NCBI GenBank assembly: GCA_965199765.1
Contig: CBDATC010000001.1
Span: 1,426,001-1,490,000, forward strand
DNA: 64,000 bases
From: JAPOXR01 sp965199765
GTDB lineage: Bacteria; Pseudomonadota; Alphaproteobacteria; Rhodobacterales; Rhodobacteraceae
Direction of reading: 5' to 3'
Shown here: piece after piece, positions 36,740 to 46,652 of the stretch
How the letters are laid out: each line of letters opens with the position of its first letter
Numbering within the stretch: the stretch's first letter is position 1
Notes under the pieces: generated by a model
Told to the model about the DNA's origin: nothing
The model's database searches: none
What the model saw: the letters and a program-made list of their open reading frames with translations, nothing else
Program-made: the position numbers and the translations under genes

Positions 36740-37456
36740 ATGCTGTATCGGAGTGATGAATTGGACTCGGAACCGCTGATCTCGCCGTTTGAAGAAGTTC
36801 AATGGATAGGCGGCGCAACTCCGCATTCGGTAAGATTCGGCGACTGCTACTTCACTTCCTGCAGCGGTTTGGCTGAATCCCGTCACGTTTTTCTGCAAGG
36901 CAATGGTCTGCCCGCACGATTCCGTCATGACTTTCAAATTGCCGAACTTGGGTTTGGAACAGGTTTGAATGCGCTGGCAGCGCTGCTGAGCTGGAGAACG
37001 CAGGGAATTTCTGGAAGATTTCGATTTACCGCGTTTGAAGCCTACCCGCTGTCGGCGGACGATATGCGCCGGTCTTGGCGGCCCTTTGCCGAGATTGAAA
37101 GACTTGGAGAGCCGATCGCGTTGGCTTGGGAGCGGGGCCAACGGGTCATCACGCTGCCGGATTTCGTGCTGGAAGTCATCATTGGTGATGCGCGCGATAC
37201 TGTGCCAAGGTGGACCGGCGTTGCGGATGCATGGTTTCTCGACGGATTTGCACCCAGTCGCAATCCCGAGCTTTGGGAACCGAAACTGTTGGCGGCGGTG
37301 GAATCCAAAACCACGCCAAACGGATCATTTGCGACGTACAGTGCGGCTGGGGAGGTGAGACGCATCTTAACCTCCTTGGGATTTAAGGTCGAGAGAAAGC
37401 CAGGCTTTGGAAGGAAACGGCATATGTCATGCGGTTGGTGCCAGAGACGGGCTTGA
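36740..37456 (+). CDS. mnmD: tRNA 5-methylaminomethyl-2-thiouridine methyltransferase (MnmD)
   Basis: This protein of about 238 residues matches the methyltransferase domain of bifunctional MnmC: VRFGDCYFTS, IAELGFGTGLNALAAL (SAM site), and WFLDGFAPSRNPELW. It methylates the wobble uridine side chain of certain tRNAs. It has no attached MnmC oxidase domain, which is common in alphaproteobacteria, where MnmD stands alone. The start is uncertain: GTG 36710 or ATG 36740. Its stop overlaps the beginning of a decayed transporter gene. Confidence 0.85.
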   Translation: MLYRSDELDSEPLISPFEEVQWIGGATPHSVRFGDCYFTSCSGLAESRHVFLQGNGLPARFRHDFQIAELGFGTGLNALAALLSWRTQGISGRFRFTAFEAYPLSADDMRRSWRPFAEIERLGEPIALAWERGQRVITLPDFVLEVIIGDARDTVPRWTGVADAWFLDGFAPSRNPELWEPKLLAAVESKTTPNGSFATYSAAGEVRRILTSLGFKVERKPGFGRKRHMSCGWCQRRA

Positions 37457-37863
37457 AGCAGTCAAATCACCGCCTTGGCATCGCAAAAATGACTGGGGCA
37501 TCGCTGATTTTCGCACTGCAGGACGGTATATCGAAGCATCTTTCGGTAACCTACAATCCAATGATGGTTGTGCTGATGCGCTATTGATTCCTTTGCGTGT
37601 TCGTATTGCTGCTTTCCGGATCGAAACCAGGCGGCATTCGTGCTGCGGCTCGGACTTCCCAACCCTTTCTGCAGATTTTCCGCGGTGTTCTGTTGGCTTT
37701 GGAAATGTTTGTCATGATGTGGGCGATCGTATTCGCAGGGTTGGTGCAGGCCCATGCGCTGTTCGCCTGTCATCAACTGATCGTCACCGCATTCGCCGGA
37801 TGGGATGGGTTCTCGGCGAACGCGTTGATTGTGCCGGCCGGGCTTTTTACTTTGTGGCGTTAA
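37453..37863 (+). pseudogene. Decayed EamA/DMT-family transporter
   Basis: In one frame the sequence reads LIFALQDGISKHL, then NPMMVVLMRY followed by TGA where relatives have Trp (RYWF), then FVLLLSG, LQIFRGVLLALEMFVMMW and HALFACHQLIVTAF. The expected VLGERV then appears in another frame, and no second half of the transporter follows before the convergent lytic transglycosylase gene. So there is one nonsense codon, one frameshift and a large truncation. The gene began at or near TTG 37453, overlapping mnmD. These were drug/metabolite exporters with ten membrane helices; nothing functional can be made from this copy. Confidence 0.75.
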
Positions 37864-37877
37864 AGAAAATCAGGAAA

Positions 37878-39914
37878 TTAACCAGCGATGAGATCAGAAT
37901 ACAGACTAATACGGCGATTTTGGCCGTCGAGCCGCATTCGGTAAACCGTCATGGCTTCCAAAACCCTCATCACATAATTTCTAGTCTCTGAGAATGGAAT
38001 GTGTTCGATCCAATCGACAGGATCAACTCCCGCGGAGCGCGGGTCGCCGATCGTTCCGATCCAGCTGGCAATTCGCCCTTTCCCGGCGTTGTAGGCGGCG
38101 AATGACATAATCAATGAACCGGAATAATTTGTAAGATGCTGATCCAGATACGTCGCACCGAGCAGCACATTGTATTCTCGATTTCGCAGCAAATTCAGGA
38201 TGTTTCCCGAAAGACCGATGTGGTCGGCAAGCTCCCGGCCGGTTCGCGGCTTAATCTGCATAAATCCGATAGCGCCTGCGCTACTGACAGCCCGTTCTCT
38301 GAATTCGGTTTCCTGCCGCGCGACCGACAGCACGACTTCCGGGTTGACCGGCAGAGTGAAGCTCTCGATGCCAACAAGAGGGAACAAATGCTCGATGTCG
38401 GTTACACCGCGCTTAATGCCTTCCTTGGCGACCTTTACAGCGGAGAACATTGCCCCATGCCGAAACGCCAGCGATGAAAGCGAATGAATGTCTTCATGTT
38501 CCAAGGTTTCGGCCACATGCGCGAGGAACCAAGCCGCTTTGGAGTCATGACCTGCGTAATGATACAACAAACCGGCTTGCACGATTGGAAGTTTTTCAAG
38601 ACGGGCCTCGGCTCTGCGGTCGGATCTGTCATCATTTGCGGTTAGAGCGGGATGCGTCTCGGCGCCGATATGTTCCGTGGCCAGCTGACCATAAAATGTT
38701 GTTTGATGCAGTGCGGCTCTTGCGAATTCTCTATGCGCCTGCTTGCGATCCTGCAAAGCTTCGTAGGTCAACCCAAGCCAATAGCCAGCTCTGCCGATGC
38801 TGATCGGCGTGTTGACGATTTGGCTGAATGCATGAAAATGGCGCAGTGCGCGCTGCGGATTATTCAAGAACCGAAGCTGCAAATATCCCGAAAACCATTC
38901 CAATTGCGCGTAATCGCTGCGCTGGGATTTTTCCGCCGATTTACGATGAGCAAACGAAATTTGGTCAAGCGAAGGCAGTTCTCCATCGTTGTCCATGAAA
39001 TGTCTTGAAGCCACAAGATACGCATCTTCGTATTGTCCGGCCCGCATTAGAGCATGAGATGCGCTTAATCGTCTTGCTCCCCAAAGCTCCGGCCGATCCA
39101 GCGACTGTTTTGATTGGCTGACGCTTATCAGCAGTTCGATGGCGGTATTTTCAAAGTCTCTTTTAAGCCGCCAATTCACGCGATCAAATGCCAGCCCTCC
39201 ATTTTCTTGCAGCCTGTTTGGGATGTTACTGATTAAAACGCTCACGCCATTCGAATTTTTTTGCAGCGCAATACGCGCTTTTGCCAAATCGCCCATCCCC
39301 TTGCTGACCAGGGGAATCATAGTTTGAGCTTCAAGTTCGCGTTGTTCCCAAAGCAAACTATTCAGGCGAATCGCATGCACATCGGAAAGTTCTTCGCCAA
39401 AGAGCTGTATGGCTTCAGCGAACGCGGTTGCGCTGAATGGCAATGACTTCCAGCCATCGCGAATCACATCGACAGCCATCCGCGGCTGACCCAAGCGGAG
39501 GTGGGCTTCGGCCAATCGAACCGCACCGTTTCCTGTCTGCGGTGGTTGCGGTTCGAAAAAATCGACGACAGCCGTGGGGGCTGCGGAGGACGTGATCGCG
39601 GCTTCTCCCGAGCGCCGCAGTATCAGCAATCCCGGCCAATCCGAATGCTCCGCCAGGAATGCATTGTAACGGTGCCAGTCATCGACGCCGTCGCGCAGCT
39701 CAAGCCATTCGGCGAGAGTTTCCACGACTGGAACATCCATATCGGCCGCATATCGTTTTGTTTGCGGCCAGTCCTTGATTCGGGCTGCCTCAAGAACGTC
39801 TTCGAAGGCTGGGCTTTTCTTTTCGAAGTCGGTGGCGCTCGTGGTTTGCGCAGTTAACACAACCGCTAGCCCTGCCAAGGGCAGCGCGATTTTTGATAGG
39901 GAGCTCTTTGACAT
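37878..39914 (-). CDS. Soluble lytic murein transglycosylase (Slt family)
   Basis: This 678-residue periplasmic protein has a signal peptide (about residues 1-28), a long helical superhelix domain of TPR-like repeats, and a C-terminal lysozyme-like domain with catalytic Glu535 in ARQETEFRERA followed by GAIGFMQIKP and SFAAYNAGKGRI. It cleaves peptidoglycan to anhydro-muropeptides. Divergent from dapA, an arrangement typical of Rhodobacterales. The length agrees with Slt70-type enzymes. Confidence 0.9.
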   Translation of the reverse strand: MSKSSLSKIALPLAGLAVVLTAQTTSATDFEKKSPAFEDVLEAARIKDWPQTKRYAADMDVPVVETLAEWLELRDGVDDWHRYNAFLAEHSDWPGLLILRRSGEAAITSSAAPTAVVDFFEPQPPQTGNGAVRLAEAHLRLGQPRMAVDVIRDGWKSLPFSATAFAEAIQLFGEELSDVHAIRLNSLLWEQRELEAQTMIPLVSKGMGDLAKARIALQKNSNGVSVLISNIPNRLQENGGLAFDRVNWRLKRDFENTAIELLISVSQSKQSLDRPELWGARRLSASHALMRAGQYEDAYLVASRHFMDNDGELPSLDQISFAHRKSAEKSQRSDYAQLEWFSGYLQLRFLNNPQRALRHFHAFSQIVNTPISIGRAGYWLGLTYEALQDRKQAHREFARAALHQTTFYGQLATEHIGAETHPALTANDDRSDRRAEARLEKLPIVQAGLLYHYAGHDSKAAWFLAHVAETLEHEDIHSLSSLAFRHGAMFSAVKVAKEGIKRGVTDIEHLFPLVGIESFTLPVNPEVVLSVARQETEFRERAVSSAGAIGFMQIKPRTGRELADHIGLSGNILNLLRNREYNVLLGATYLDQHLTNYSGSLIMSFAAYNAGKGRIASWIGTIGDPRSAGVDPVDWIEHIPFSETRNYVMRVLEAMTVYRMRLDGQNRRISLYSDLIAG

Positions 39915-40029
39915 GCTCGAGACTCATTTTTTGTGTAAGTGTATATCGTAGACTGAAGACTTGGCAAGACATGAAGTGTAAGTTGCGTTAGAAAGCCGCG
40001 ATGTTTTGCCCAATTCCAAGGATTAAACC

Positions 40030-40905
40030 ATGTTCAGAGGTTCACTTCCCGCATTAGTGACACCGTTCAAAAATCAACGGGTTGATTTTGAGGCATTGGA
40101 TGCCCTGGTTGCTTGGCATATCGAATGCGGCTCCCACGGTTTGGTGCCGGTCGGCACGACCGGTGAAAGCCCAACCCTGTCGCACAGCGAACATGAGGAA
40201 GTGATCCGAGTGGTGACGGAAGCGGCTGGCCGTCGCATACCCGTCATCGCAGGCGCGGGATCGAATTCAACCGAAGAGGCCAAACGCTTTGTCAGATTCG
40301 CGCAGAAAGTTGGAGCTGATGCCGCGCTGGTGGTCACTCCTTACTATAACAAACCGACTCAGGAAGGCCTGTATCAGCATTTTAAGGCGCTGCATGACAT
40401 TTCGGAAATCCCGATCATCATCTACAACATTCCCGGCAGATCGGTGATCGATATGAAACCCGACACGATGGGCCGGTTGGCGGAATTGCCGCGCATTGTG
40501 GGGGTAAAGGACGCCACAGGCGATGTTGTGCGGGTTTCTCAGCAGAGAGAATCATGCGGAACGAACTTTATTCAATTGTCAGGCGAAGATGCTTCAGCGT
40601 TGGGATTCAATGCGCATGGCGGTGTTGGATGTATTTCGGTTACCGCGAATGTCGCTCCCAAACTCTGCGCCGAATTCCAAGATGCGACACTTGCCGGAAA
40701 TCAAGCGCAGTCGCTGGAAATTCAGGATCGTCTTCTGCCTCTGCATGAAGCGATCTTTGCCGAACCCGGCGTTGCGGGCGCCAAATTCGCGCTGTCGGTC
40801 CTGGGACGATGCGAAAATGAGGTGCGGCTGCCGCTGTTACCTGTAAGTCCGCCGGTCGAAGAGCGTATCAAGCGGGCCATGCGCCGCGCGGGTTTGTTGG
40901 ACTAA
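40030..40905 (+). CDS. dapA: 4-hydroxy-tetrahydrodipicolinate synthase
   Basis: This 291-residue TIM-barrel enzyme of lysine and diaminopimelate synthesis has GTTGESPTLSHSEH (pyruvate site), the catalytic Tyr in IIIYNIPGRS and the Schiff-base Lys in GVKDATGD. It condenses pyruvate with aspartate semialdehyde. Full length. It is followed 27 bp later by smpB. Confidence 0.95.
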   Translation: MFRGSLPALVTPFKNQRVDFEALDALVAWHIECGSHGLVPVGTTGESPTLSHSEHEEVIRVVTEAAGRRIPVIAGAGSNSTEEAKRFVRFAQKVGADAALVVTPYYNKPTQEGLYQHFKALHDISEIPIIIYNIPGRSVIDMKPDTMGRLAELPRIVGVKDATGDVVRVSQQRESCGTNFIQLSGEDASALGFNAHGGVGCISVTANVAPKLCAEFQDATLAGNQAQSLEIQDRLLPLHEAIFAEPGVAGAKFALSVLGRCENEVRLPLLPVSPPVEERIKRAMRRAGLLD

Positions 40906-40932
40906 GCGATCAGGCTTGCCGGGATTTATCGG

Positions 40933-41403
40933 ATGGCGCAGCCGGAAAAGAACTACCGGATCGTTGCGGTAAACCGCAAAGCCCGTTTCAGCTATTCGAT
41001 TGATGAAGAGATTGAGTGCGGCATCATGCTTGTCGGCTCCGAAGTCAAGTCGTTGAGGAGTGGGCAAGCCTCGATTATTGAAAGCTATGCCTCGGTGGAG
41101 GACGGGGAGCTTTGGCTGATCAACAGCTCAATCGCACCTTACGCGAAGTCCAGTGCTTTCAACCACGCGGATCGCAGAAAAAGGAAACTGCTGGTCCGTC
41201 AAAGACAGTTGGCGCGGCTTTGGTCAGCCGCAAGCCGCGACGGAATGACTCTGGTTCCTCTGTCTCTGTATTTTAACCACAAAGGCAAGGCTAAACTTAA
41301 GCTCGGAATCGCCAAGGGCAAAAAAACAACCGACAAAAGACAGCATGAAAAAAAAAGGGACTGGCAGCGGCAAAAGGCGCGATTGCTTCGACAGAAGATA
41401 TGA
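40933..41403 (+). CDS. smpB: SsrA-binding protein
   Basis: This 156-residue tmRNA-binding protein has VNRKARFSYSIDEEIECGI, LVGSEVKSLRSGQ and the basic C-terminal tail KKTTDKRQHEKKRDWQR that enters the empty ribosome A site during trans-translation. ATG 40933 is shortly after dapA. Complete and typical in length. Confidence 0.95.
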   Translation: MAQPEKNYRIVAVNRKARFSYSIDEEIECGIMLVGSEVKSLRSGQASIIESYASVEDGELWLINSSIAPYAKSSAFNHADRRKRKLLVRQRQLARLWSAASRDGMTLVPLSLYFNHKGKAKLKLGIAKGKKTTDKRQHEKKRDWQRQKARLLRQKI

Positions 41404-41503
41404 GATGGTTTCCGAGAGCGCGACGCTTCGTGAATCCGCGGCAGACTCAACGTCTGACCGGACCCTGCCAACAGATGGCGGCATCTGAATAGAGAGAAAG
41501 ACA

Positions 41504-42355
41504 ATGGCATATGAAAATCCAGCCACACTCGTTTCGACCGATTGGCTGGCACGGCACATTGAAGGACCCGATATCCGGGTCATTGACGGGTCATGGCACC
41601 TTCCGAATTCCGGTCGAAACGCAAAAGCGGAATACAAGAAATGCCACATACCGGGAGCGCGATTCTTCGATATTGACGAAATTTCAGACCAGAACAACCC
41701 GCTTCCGCACATGGCGCCTCCGCCGGAACTGTTTCTGTCGCGAATGATGGCAATGGGAATCGGCGACGGTCATCAGGTTGTGGTCTATGACAGTGTGGGC
41801 CTTTTTTCAGCGGCAAGGGTTTGGTGGCTGTTCAGGTTAATGGGGCATTCCGATGTCGCCGTGCTTGATGGCGGCCTTCCACGCTGGCTGGCCGAAGGCA
41901 GACCGGTCGAAGACGAACCGCCAGCCATGACCCGCCGGCATTTGACAGCAAGGTATCAAGGGAACCTGGTTTCAAGTCTGGACGAAGTGAAGCGGGCCGC
42001 AGAAACCGGTGATGCAAGGATTGTCGATGCGCGTCCGCCTGACCGGTATCAGGGCAAGGCGGCTGAGCCAAGGCCCGGTTTGCGCGCAGGACATATGCCC
42101 GGCGCGCTCAACGTGCCGCACAGCTCCCTGCTGAATCCAGACGGGACATTCAAATCTTCGTCGCAGATCGCGGACATTATTCGCTCGGCTGGCGTATCAG
42201 CATCTGATCACGTCATCACCAGCTGCGGTTCGGGTGTGACGGCTTCCGTCGTTTCTTTAGCGCTTGAAGTGATCGGGCACCGGAGTCATTCGCTGTATGA
42301 CGGCTCATGGTCTGAATGGGGTGCAAGAGATGATCTTCCGGTGGCAACCGCATGA
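41504..42355 (+). CDS. sseA: 3-mercaptopyruvate sulfurtransferase
   Basis: This 283-residue protein has two rhodanese domains. The catalytic loop in the second is SCGSGVTA, the CG(S/T)GV(T) signature of 3-mercaptopyruvate sulfurtransferases; thiosulfate-using rhodaneses have a different loop. It transfers sulfur to thiols or cyanide. Its stop overlaps the start of the GNAT gene in an ATGA, so they are coupled. Confidence 0.92.
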   Translation: MAYENPATLVSTDWLARHIEGPDIRVIDGSWHLPNSGRNAKAEYKKCHIPGARFFDIDEISDQNNPLPHMAPPPELFLSRMMAMGIGDGHQVVVYDSVGLFSAARVWWLFRLMGHSDVAVLDGGLPRWLAEGRPVEDEPPAMTRRHLTARYQGNLVSSLDEVKRAAETGDARIVDARPPDRYQGKAAEPRPGLRAGHMPGALNVPHSSLLNPDGTFKSSSQIADIIRSAGVSASDHVITSCGSGVTASVVSLALEVIGHRSHSLYDGSWSEWGARDDLPVATA

Positions 42356-42924
42356 GCAGCGACAGCGCGGATGATATGCTGCGATATCGGGTCGACTGGC
42401 TTGAAACGGACTCCTTGCCGAGACTCCGAACCTCGTGGGACGAGCGGAGCGACGTGAAGCTTTTCGAATCCGAAAATTTTCCGGTTTGGTATTTTTTTGC
42501 GCTATATGACGCGGTCGGACAGGCATTTCGCTGGGAGGATATGCATTTGGCGGAACCGAAGTGGGTCAATGCATTTCTGAATGATACCGAAGTTCGTTTG
42601 TTTACGCTCATTCGCGATGGCTGGCCGCAGGGTTTCGTTCTGCTGGATTCGCGAGACGAAGGAATCTGCGACATTGCGTATTTCGGCTTGGTTCGAGAGG
42701 CGATTGGACAGGGGCTCGGTGGCTGGCTGCTCGATCGTGCGCTGGAGATAGGCTGGTCGATTCCGAGGGTTCAAAAGCTCACTGTGAATACCTGCACGCT
42801 TGATCATCCCCGCGCAAAGCCATTGTATATGGGGCGCGGTTTCAAACTCGTTAGAAGCGAAGAACGCACGCGTTCCAGCGCACCCGACGCAAGTGAAGCA
42901 AATTTCAAGGAAATCCGATGCTGA
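42352..42924 (+). CDS. GNAT family N-acetyltransferase
   Basis: This 190-residue protein has the GNAT acetyl-CoA loop in YFGLVREAIGQGLGGWLLDR and a C-terminal NTCTLDHPRAKPLYMGRGF. The substrate is unknown. It is translationally coupled to sseA upstream and to the aminotransferase downstream (7-bp ATGCTGA overlap), a three-gene order I associate with Rhodobacterales. Confidence 0.85.
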   Translation: MSSDSADDMLRYRVDWLETDSLPRLRTSWDERSDVKLFESENFPVWYFFALYDAVGQAFRWEDMHLAEPKWVNAFLNDTEVRLFTLIRDGWPQGFVLLDSRDEGICDIAYFGLVREAIGQGLGGWLLDRALEIGWSIPRVQKLTVNTCTLDHPRAKPLYMGRGFKLVRSEERTRSSAPDASEANFKEIRC

Positions 42925-44102
42925 ATTCCCTCGCCGCGCAGCCGCAGGATAACATTATAAGACTGATACAAGAGTTCAAAGATGATCCGCGGAGCAACAA
43001 GATCGATCTCGGCGTCGGTGTATATCGTGACCGTTCGGGCGCAACGCCAATCATGAGTTCAATAAAGCGCGCTGAGAAACAGCTGTGGGAGACTGAGAAC
43101 ACCAAATCCTACACGGGTATCGCCGGTGATCCGGAATTCAGACAGCGCATGACCGAACTGACGCTCGGAGCCTCCGCTTCGTCTGAAAGGCTGTCTTCGG
43201 TCCATACCCCAGGCGGCACCGGTGCGGTGCGCCAAGCGCTTGAACTGGTCAGATCGGCTGCTCCGGATGCAACCGTTTGGATTTCCAGACCATCTTGGCC
43301 CAATCATGCTTCCATCGCACAACATCTTTCGCTTTCAATTGACCATTACCGTTACTTTGATGCTGATGCGCGCGGCGTCGATTTTGACGGAATGTTGAAT
43401 GACTTGGCGGAATCGAAAGCAGGCGATGTGTTGATTCTGCATGGCTGCTGCCACAACCCAACAGGCGCAAATCTTGATCGAACGCAATGGCGGTCGGTCA
43501 TTGAGTTCGTGCAAAGGAAGGGCCTTGTTCCGCTGGTTGACATTGCCTATCAGGGTTTTGGCGACGGATTGGATGCAGATGCCGCGGGTGTGCGCCTCTT
43601 GTCGGACAATGTGCCGGAAGCGCTGATTGCCGTGAGCTGTTCGAAAAATTTCGGAATTTACCGAGAACGCACAGGCGTTCTTATTGCGGTATCCGAAACC
43701 GCGGAGGCTGGCGCACGGACTCAGGCGACATTGGTACATCTCAACCGGACGAATTTCTCATTCCCGCCGGATCACGGAGCGCGCTTGGTCACCATGATTC
43801 TCGCTGATGCGGAGTTGAAGGCTGAATGGGAGGCGGAGCTCGCTTCGATCCGCCATGGAATGTTGAACCTCAGACAACAGCTGGCAGAAGAACTTCGCAA
43901 TCTGACCAACTCTGATCGGTTTGGCTATTTGGCCGAACACAGAGGAATGTTCTCGCTGTTAGGCGCAACCGAGGAGCAGGTGATGCAAATGCGCGCTGAT
44001 AACGGGATTTACATGGTTTCCGGCGGTCGAATAAACATTGCAGGTCTGAACGAAGATACCGTTCCAATCCTAGCTAACGCCATGGTCGCAGCCGGAATTT
44101 GA
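42918..44102 (+). CDS. Aromatic/aspartate class I aminotransferase (TyrB-like)
   Basis: This 394-residue PLP enzyme of aminotransferase subgroup I-alpha has GVGVYRD near residue 33, HGCCHNPTGAN, and the Schiff-base Lys in SCSKNFGIYRERTG. It transfers amino groups among aspartate, glutamate, phenylalanine, tyrosine and oxoacids. The specificity between TyrB- and AspC-like use cannot be settled. Last gene of the sseA run; about 225 bp of non-coding DNA follow. Confidence 0.9.
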   Translation: MLNSLAAQPQDNIIRLIQEFKDDPRSNKIDLGVGVYRDRSGATPIMSSIKRAEKQLWETENTKSYTGIAGDPEFRQRMTELTLGASASSERLSSVHTPGGTGAVRQALELVRSAAPDATVWISRPSWPNHASIAQHLSLSIDHYRYFDADARGVDFDGMLNDLAESKAGDVLILHGCCHNPTGANLDRTQWRSVIEFVQRKGLVPLVDIAYQGFGDGLDADAAGVRLLSDNVPEALIAVSCSKNFGIYRERTGVLIAVSETAEAGARTQATLVHLNRTNFSFPPDHGARLVTMILADAELKAEWEAELASIRHGMLNLRQQLAEELRNLTNSDRFGYLAEHRGMFSLLGATEEQVMQMRADNGIYMVSGGRINIAGLNEDTVPILANAMVAAGI

Positions 44103-44328
44103 GCAGCGGAGATTGTGTCGATGGTTCTGGGTTCTTCGTGGTTGGGATAAATCGGCCGGCATGAATTGTTTTTGGTTCCGCACCGGGAAATTCGCGCGGG
44201 CGGCGAAGCGGTTTAGGCAAAGTGAAGGTCGATCGTCCCAATGGGCCTGCATGCAGCGATGTGAATTGACAGCGAGAACACGCTGATCACTGGTGGTTCT
44301 GTAACTTCGACGGAAAGGGTGTGCTTTC

Positions 44329-44952
44329 GTGAACCGATCAATTGTTTTTGGAATTGCGGCAATGGCCATGATCGTTGCGGCTTCAAATGTTCTGGTCCAG
44401 TTTTTGTTTGGAAGCTGGCTGACTTGGGGCGCTTTTGTTTATCCTTTCGCGTTTCTTGTTACCGATGTGATCAACCGCGCCTTTGGTCCGACCGAAGCGC
44501 GCCGAGTTGTTGCGTGGGGGTTCGCGACCGGCATTCTGTGTTCTTTAGCCGGATCATTTGTCCAGGGACCCGATGGACCGCTGGTGACAATTCGAATCGC
44601 TTTGGGTTCCGGAACCGCGTTTTTGTTGGCGCAGCTGCTTGATGTTGCTTTGTTCGACAGGTTACGGCAGGCGGAGTGGTGGACGCCGCCTTTGATCTCG
44701 ACGATCGTGGGATCATTGGTCGATACACTTGTTTTTTTTGGCGTTGCCTTTTCTGCGGCATTTGTTTTTCTTGAACCTTCCAATGATGTATCATGGGCTA
44801 ATGAATCCACGCCGTTGTTAGGGCGCGGTCCCGCAGCGCCGTTCTGGATGAGTTTAGCGATGGCCGACCTTATGGTGAAAATCAGCATCTCGCTTATTGC
44901 ATTGCTGCCCTTCCGCGCGTTGACGCTTCGCATGAAGCAATACCAAGGTTAA
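44329..44952 (+). CDS. VUT/YhhQ-family queuosine precursor transporter
   Basis: This 207-residue membrane protein has about six helices and the family segment YPFAFLVTDVINRAFGP near residue 40, followed later by STIVGSLVDTLVFF. YhhQ proteins take up 7-cyano- or aminomethyl-deazaguanine for tRNA queuosine. It starts at GTG 44329. No queuosine riboswitch is evident upstream. Confidence 0.85.
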   Translation: MNRSIVFGIAAMAMIVAASNVLVQFLFGSWLTWGAFVYPFAFLVTDVINRAFGPTEARRVVAWGFATGILCSLAGSFVQGPDGPLVTIRIALGSGTAFLLAQLLDVALFDRLRQAEWWTPPLISTIVGSLVDTLVFFGVAFSAAFVFLEPSNDVSWANESTPLLGRGPAAPFWMSLAMADLMVKISISLIALLPFRALTLRMKQYQG

Positions 44953-44998
44953 ATTCAGATTCTGGCAGGCCATTGATTTTGCGGAGGCGTCGTTTGCT

Positions 44999-46600
44999 AT
45001 GCTTGAAACAACACAGGATTTGCTGACTCGGTTCGGCGGCCGAAGCCCTGACACGAAGAAATTCGGCTTATCCGAACCAGTGCTGGTTGAACACGCGCTC
45101 AGTCGGGGAGAAGGTCATCTTGGGCGTGGCGGCGCATTGCTTGTCGAAACCGGAAATCACACGGGACGCAGTCCAAAAGACAAATTTGTGGTTGCCACAC
45201 AGGATGTGGAGCATCGGATTTGGCGCGATGCCAACGGGCTGATGCCGGAATCCGGATTTGCGATGCTGTTGAGCGATTTAAGCCGGTATTTGGAAGGCAA
45301 AGATTTATTTGTTCAAGATTTGCAGGCAGGCGCGGACGAAAACCATGCCATAAATGTGCGCATTGCAACGGAATGGGCATGGCACAGCTTGTTCGCGCGC
45401 CATCTTCTTCGCCGCACTTCATTAGACGCGCCGCTGACAAAACCCGATTATCTCATTTTGGACTGCCCGAGCTTTAAAGCTCGGCCAGATTGTTATGGCT
45501 GTCGAACCGGCACACTGATTGCCGTGAATTTTGAGCTCCGCGTGGTTTTGATCGTTGGAACGGGATATGCGGGCGAGATTAAGAAGTCGGTTTTTTCGCT
45601 GCTTAACCTGATTTACCCGGACCGCGGGCTGGTTTCGATGCATTGTGCGGCCAATCATGCGATCGGCGATCCTTCTGATTCTGCAATATTCTTTGGATTG
45701 TCAGGCACTGGAAAGACAACGCTGTCCGCGGATCCCAGCCGGACATTGATCGGCGACGATGAACATGCTTGGTCGGACGAAGGCATTTTCAATATTGAAG
45801 GGGGCTGCTACGCAAAGGCTATCAATCTTTCCCCGCAGTCCGAGCCTGAGATTTACGCAACAACCAACAAGTTTGGCACGGTGATTGAGAACACCGTATT
45901 CGATTTGGATACACGGGGGATCGATTTCGCCGATAACAGCAAAACCGAAAACACTCGGATTGCTTATCCGATCGATTTTATTGAAGGGGCTTCGCGTTCC
46001 GGTGTTGCCGGTGACCCAAAGCATATTTTTATGCTGACCTGCGATGCCTTTGGCGTTTTGCCGCCAATCGCAAAGCTCACCCCGGCACAGGCCATGTATC
46101 ATTTCCTTTCCGGTTTCACTGCGAAAATCGGCGGAACGGAGCAAGGGGTTGTTGATCCGAAGCCGACATTTTCCGCATGTTTCGCCAAACCATTTCTGCC
46201 GCTTCGACCGGAAGTCTACGCCTCCTTGCTGAGAAAACGCATTCAACAGACCGGAGCTGCATGCTGGCTGGTGAACACCGGATGGACAGGGGGTAAATTC
46301 GGTGTCGGAAACCGAATGCCTCTTAAGGTGACGCGCGCGCTGCTGACCGCGGTTCAATCGGGTGCATTAGCGAAAGAGAAATTCCATTTGGATCAAACCT
46401 TTGGATTGGAAGTGCCGATTGCAGTCGAAAACGTTCCGCCTGGTTTTCTGAGACCAAGATGCGCTTGGGGGAATGCGCGCGAATATGACGCGGCGGCGGC
46501 CGATGTCATTTCGATGTTTGCCGAGAATTTTCGCCAATTTGACGCCTGCGTTGATGAGGATGTGCGGTCAGCGCAAATCGGGCATGTCGGGCAAAACTGA
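44999..46600 (+). CDS. pckA: Phosphoenolpyruvate carboxykinase (ATP)
   Basis: This 533-residue gluconeogenic enzyme converts oxaloacetate and ATP to phosphoenolpyruvate and CO2. It has the RSPKDKF segment, the kinase loop FGLSGTGKTTLSADP, the metal site IGDDEHAW and EGGCYAK. Full length. In alphaproteobacteria pckA is usually flanked by the ChvI/ChvG two-component genes; these are absent here. Confidence 0.95.
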   Translation: MLETTQDLLTRFGGRSPDTKKFGLSEPVLVEHALSRGEGHLGRGGALLVETGNHTGRSPKDKFVVATQDVEHRIWRDANGLMPESGFAMLLSDLSRYLEGKDLFVQDLQAGADENHAINVRIATEWAWHSLFARHLLRRTSLDAPLTKPDYLILDCPSFKARPDCYGCRTGTLIAVNFELRVVLIVGTGYAGEIKKSVFSLLNLIYPDRGLVSMHCAANHAIGDPSDSAIFFGLSGTGKTTLSADPSRTLIGDDEHAWSDEGIFNIEGGCYAKAINLSPQSEPEIYATTNKFGTVIENTVFDLDTRGIDFADNSKTENTRIAYPIDFIEGASRSGVAGDPKHIFMLTCDAFGVLPPIAKLTPAQAMYHFLSGFTAKIGGTEQGVVDPKPTFSACFAKPFLPLRPEVYASLLRKRIQQTGAACWLVNTGWTGGKFGVGNRMPLKVTRALLTAVQSGALAKEKFHLDQTFGLEVPIAVENVPPGFLRPRCAWGNAREYDAAAADVISMFAENFRQFDACVDEDVRSAQIGHVGQN

Positions 46601-46652
46601 AGCCTAAACCTTTTGGAGGGGAAGCGGCGTTCTTAAGTCATTGCGGGCAGGC

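Noticed and set aside
37590..37600. Stop codon reassignment (TGA read as Trp) in the EamA remnant
   Set aside because: Many intact genes here terminate at TGA, and the remnant also has a frameshift and truncation.
37407..37991. A 194-codon plus-strand frame over the end of mnmD and the lytic transglycosylase gene
   Set aside because: Mostly out-of-frame reading; only a short part (VLGERV) is meaningful, as the displaced frame of the EamA remnant.
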